The translations under genes and the position numbers were made by a program. The notes below the pieces were generated by a model, which ran no database searches, was not told where the DNA came from, and saw only the letters and a list, made by a program, of their open reading frames with translations. Positions 61,744 through 64,000 of a stretch of DNA of 64,000 bases are shown in pieces; within the stretch, counting starts at the first letter, position 1; every line of letters begins with the position of its first letter. The stretch is from Planctopirus ephydatiae (GTDB taxonomy: Bacteria; Planctomycetota; Planctomycetia; Planctomycetales; Planctomycetaceae): positions 558,001-622,000 of the forward strand of contig NZ_CP036299.1 of assembly GCF_007752345.1 (NCBI RefSeq), in the 5' to 3' direction.

Positions 61744-63228
61744 ATGAATCCCGACATCATTCCATTCCCACGGCGTGTGGCTGCTCCTGTCGACAGCTCG
61801 ATCAGCGTGCTGGTCGTAACGAATGATCCTTCGATCGGCGACCGTCTCGCGGCCGACGTTCAAACAGCAGGCTTCCACCTGAAGCGCTGTGCGACCGTCG
61901 ATGCAGCCGTGCAGATTCTGTCGACTGTCCCTTCGGACATCTGTATCGTCGGACCACTTGGCCTACAGGATTCTGTTGCCCAACTGGCTGGCCAGATCTC
62001 TCAACGAGGCTGGGCAACTCAGTTGCTCCAGGTGGCTTCTCACCCCGGCGAGTTCGCACAGCACTCCACAGTGGCTGGTGTCGAACACCTGACCTGGCCT
62101 GTCAACTCGACAGTCTTCTATCAGCTTGTCTCGGGTGCTGCCCAGCGTGGCCGCCTCAGTTCAGAAAACCGCCGGCTGAAGCGTCAGATTTCCAATCGAA
62201 ATCTGCGCGATATGGTGGGCCACAGCCCTGCCATGCAGACCTTCCGCCAGCAGATTCAGCATGCCGCCGAGCAGGCCGGTTCAGTACTGATTGTGGCTGA
62301 ACCTGGTGCCGGTGCAACGATTGCTGCTCAATCGATTCACGAAGCCAGTCGACGTGGCTCCCGCCCATTCATCCGCGTCGATTGCCATGTCCTTTCAGTC
62401 GAAGCTCTCGAAGTGGAACTCTTTGGTGCACCCTGCCCACCACAAGAAGATGGTCGCCAGCACCTGCCGGGCCGTATCCATCAGGCCGAAGGCGGAACAA
62501 TTTACCTTGACGGGATTGATAACCTCGCCATTCCTGCTCAGCGGCGATTGCTGAACCTCGTACGCCAGCAAAGACGCGAGCACCCGATCACTGGCGAACC
62601 CATTCGGGCCGATGTGCGGATCATGGCCTCGACTTCCATCCGGTTGACACAACTCGTCAGCCGCAATCTCTTCCGGGCTGATCTGGCGGAAGCTCTGCAG
62701 GATTATGTTGTCGAAGTTCCCGCCCTTCGTGAACGACCCGAAGACATCGCCACACTGGCTGAACACTTCCTGCACCGTGTTTCCGTTCGCGAAGGCCGTC
62801 CCCCACGCATGCTGACTGTCGAAGCTATCGATCGATTGCGTCAGTGGAAATGGCCCGGCAACATCCGTGAACTCGAAAACGTGATTGACCGAGCCTGTTC
62901 AATCGACTGCAGCCACAAACTCACAGCCGATATGATCGAGCCCTGGATTCAAAAGCCACTGGCCCAGGAAGAAGAAGATATCGTGCCCGGCCTGACTCTG
63001 GCCGAAATGGAACGCAAGCTCATCGAATCGACCTTCACCCGCTTTGAAGGAAATCGCGAAAAGACAGCTCGTGCCCTCCAGATCGGCATTCGCACACTCT
63101 CAGGCAAGCTCCGTGAATACGGCTACCCACCACGAGGGGGGCCCGGCTCAAACCGCATTGCAGCACCGGCCGAGACAGTCGAAACTGTCGAGCCGATGAT
63201 CAGCACGTTCGAAACCCGTGCTGCCTGA
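61744..63228 (+). CDS. Degenerate sigma-54 activator-like (NtrC family) regulator
   Basis: 494 residues with the three NtrC-type parts. Residues 20-130 are receiver-like, but the phosphoacceptor region reads SDICIVGPLGL (Asp missing). Residues about 158-385 are AAA+-like: GHSPAMQTFRQQIQHAA, then AEPGAGATIAAQSIH (Walker A Lys lost), ELFGAPCPPQEDGRQHL (no GAFTGA loop), GGTIYLDGIDNL (Walker B Glu replaced by Gly), FRADLAEALQDY and WPGNIRELENVIDRA (kept). The C-terminus is a Fis-type HTH (NREKTARALQIGIRTLSGKL). It should bind DNA but probably cannot hydrolyse ATP or remodel sigma-54 holoenzyme. It sits directly before flgB, so a flagellar regulatory role is inferred. Confidence 0.88.
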   Translation: MNPDIIPFPRRVAAPVDSSISVLVVTNDPSIGDRLAADVQTAGFHLKRCATVDAAVQILSTVPSDICIVGPLGLQDSVAQLAGQISQRGWATQLLQVASHPGEFAQHSTVAGVEHLTWPVNSTVFYQLVSGAAQRGRLSSENRRLKRQISNRNLRDMVGHSPAMQTFRQQIQHAAEQAGSVLIVAEPGAGATIAAQSIHEASRRGSRPFIRVDCHVLSVEALEVELFGAPCPPQEDGRQHLPGRIHQAEGGTIYLDGIDNLAIPAQRRLLNLVRQQRREHPITGEPIRADVRIMASTSIRLTQLVSRNLFRADLAEALQDYVVEVPALRERPEDIATLAEHFLHRVSVREGRPPRMLTVEAIDRLRQWKWPGNIRELENVIDRACSIDCSHKLTADMIEPWIQKPLAQEEEDIVPGLTLAEMERKLIESTFTRFEGNREKTARALQIGIRTLSGKLREYGYPPRGGPGSNRIAAPAETVETVEPMISTFETRAA

Positions 63229-63241
63229 TACAGACTGCACC

Positions 63242-63280
63242 ATACGCCATACTCGTTCACCGGGTATGGCGTATTGGTGT
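63242..63280 (+). terminator. Hairpin terminator after the regulator gene
   Basis: ATACGCCATAC (63242-63252) and GTATGGCGTAT (63264-63274) form an 11-bp stem, followed by TGGTGTTTTG. It separates the regulator from flgB. Confidence 0.75.
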
Positions 63281-63385
63281 TTTGATGGTGGTTGAATTCC
63301 CTCTCCGGCTTCTCCCCTTCTCCCCCTTTTTCCCTTCCCCCCTTTTTGAACTCTCCCTTCTCAGCTTCACCCTGAGGCACGTTCC

Positions 63386-63862
63386 ATGTTCAATCACCTG
63401 CTCACATCACAAACGTCAAACCTGCTCAAACAAACAGCCAAGTTTGCAGAACTCAGGCAGGATGTCCTCGCAGGAAACGTAGCCAATATCGATACTCCCG
63501 GCTATCGCATGCGCGATCTGCCTGTAGCCGACTTTCAGAATGCACTCAAAAAAGCTTATGAATCACAGACAGCACAGCCAGCCAGTCTGCATCCGCCTTT
63601 AGCAAATCCGGAAAATCCTTTAACAGAACTCATCTCACCTTCAGCCACATCAGTTCACACCACGAATTTCTTTCCCGAGTCTCTCTTCCAGGCCAGTGAA
63701 AAGAAAACCCAGCCGGGTATTACCTTTCAGGATGCAAACAATCGCAGCATCGAACAGCAGATGACACAGATCTCCAAAAACTCGATGTTGCAAAGTTTTG
63801 CGACCGAATTATTGAATCTGCAATATAACCAGCTTCAATCAGTCATCAGCGAACAGGTCTAA
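63386..63862 (+). CDS. flgB: Flagellar basal-body rod protein FlgB
   Basis: 158 residues, one of the proximal rod proteins of the flagellar basal body. The N-terminal rod signature is FAELRQDVLAGNVANIDTPGYRMRDL (visible as LAGNVANIDTPGYR), and the C-terminal helix IEQQMTQISKNSMLQSFATE with LLNLQYNQLQSVISEQV mates with it, as in axial proteins. A Pro/Thr/Ser-rich middle (about 75-110) replaces the variable domain. It starts at ATG 63386, 6 bp before flgC in stop-to-start distance. Confidence 0.95.
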   Translation: MFNHLLTSQTSNLLKQTAKFAELRQDVLAGNVANIDTPGYRMRDLPVADFQNALKKAYESQTAQPASLHPPLANPENPLTELISPSATSVHTTNFFPESLFQASEKKTQPGITFQDANNRSIEQQMTQISKNSMLQSFATELLNLQYNQLQSVISEQV

Positions 63863-63868
63863 TCTATC

Positions 63869-64000
63869 ATGTTCCATACTCTTGATATCAGTACCAGCGG
63901 TTTGATTGCCCAGCGAACACGAATGGATACGATAGCTGGCAATATCGCTAACGTGAATACGACACAGAATGAAGAGGGGAAGATTGCTCCTTTTCAAAGA
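63869..64000 (+). CDS. flgC: Flagellar basal-body rod protein FlgC, cut by window edge
   Basis: The first 44 codons are visible: [20 protein letters not shown] then [17 protein letters not shown], the N-terminal rod-protein signature (ANIANVNTT) of FlgC. Usual length is about 135-145 residues, so most of the gene lies beyond the window. ATG 63869 follows the flgB stop by 6 bp, so the two are cotranscribed in the canonical order flgB-flgC. Confidence 0.92.
   Translation, partial: MFHTLDISTSGLIAQRTRMDTIAGNIANVNTTQNEEGKIAPFQR

Overview
The window most likely comes from a planctomycete of the Planctomycetaceae/Planctopirus-Gimesia type. This is an inference from gene content: a PSD1-type cytochrome-c/DUF1549/DUF1553 protein, two FGE-type sulfatases, a DUF1080 protein, a Tat-exported Gfo/Idh/MocA oxidoreductase, several TlpA-like thioredoxin proteins with long helical N-termini, many GTG/TTG starts, and many conserved-looking proteins of no known function. 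No rRNA or other taxonomic marker is present.

Layout. 1-7.3 kb: distal half of a complex I operon (tail of a preceding gene, nuoJ-K-L-M-N) followed by a Dabb-domain gene. 7.8-9.4 kb (minus): a small unknown protein and an FtsQ/DivIB-like POTRA protein. 9.7-14.3 kb (plus): a DUF2617-like gene, then an S9 peptidase and a sulfatase in one unit. 14.3-21 kb: gene-poor and patchy, with two decayed gene ends, a DUF1254 protein, two unrecognised proteins and a secreted beta-helix protein. 21.07-33.67 kb: one long minus-strand block (PSD1, Hsp70, DinB, Gfo/Idh/MocA, GT2, a small unknown, SMP-30, FG-GAP, RlmI-like methyltransferase). 33.9-40 kb: a sulfite-oxidase-like Tat protein, then accessory genes (DUF4375, VOC, two zinc-ribbon membrane proteins of one architecture). 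40.2-41.97 kb: tRNA-Ser(GGA), a small protein, a pilin-like gene with a sigma-54-type promoter and a strong terminator, and a 32-codon basic mini-gene. 42.2-46.8 kb: two large unknown proteins. 46.8-53.8 kb (minus): TylF-like methyltransferase, TPR-redoxin and two tandem TlpA paralogues. 54.2-60.2 kb: DUF1080, EF-hand, CinA/PncC, sulfatase, type III pantothenate kinase. 60.4-64 kb: DUF3467 protein, then a flagellar start (FlgN-like, degenerate sigma-54 activator-like regulator, flgB, flgC cut by the window edge).

How the genes fit together: respiration (Nuo, sulfite-oxidase-like enzyme), turnover of sulfated and other polymers (sulfatases, PSD1, DUF1080, SMP-30, beta-helix protein), extracytoplasmic thiol chemistry (TlpA/redoxin group) and surface structures (pilin-like protein, flagellum). 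The observations I rate most interesting are the regulator beside flgB, which has lost the receiver aspartate, Walker A lysine, Walker B glutamate and the GAFTGA loop; the -24/-12 promoter before the pilin-like gene; a repeated two-TM/beta-rich/zinc-ribbon module in divergent genes; an FtsQ-like protein in a lineage generally said to lack FtsZ; and a 32-residue basic mini-protein. No CRISPR array, integrase or complete insertion sequence was seen.
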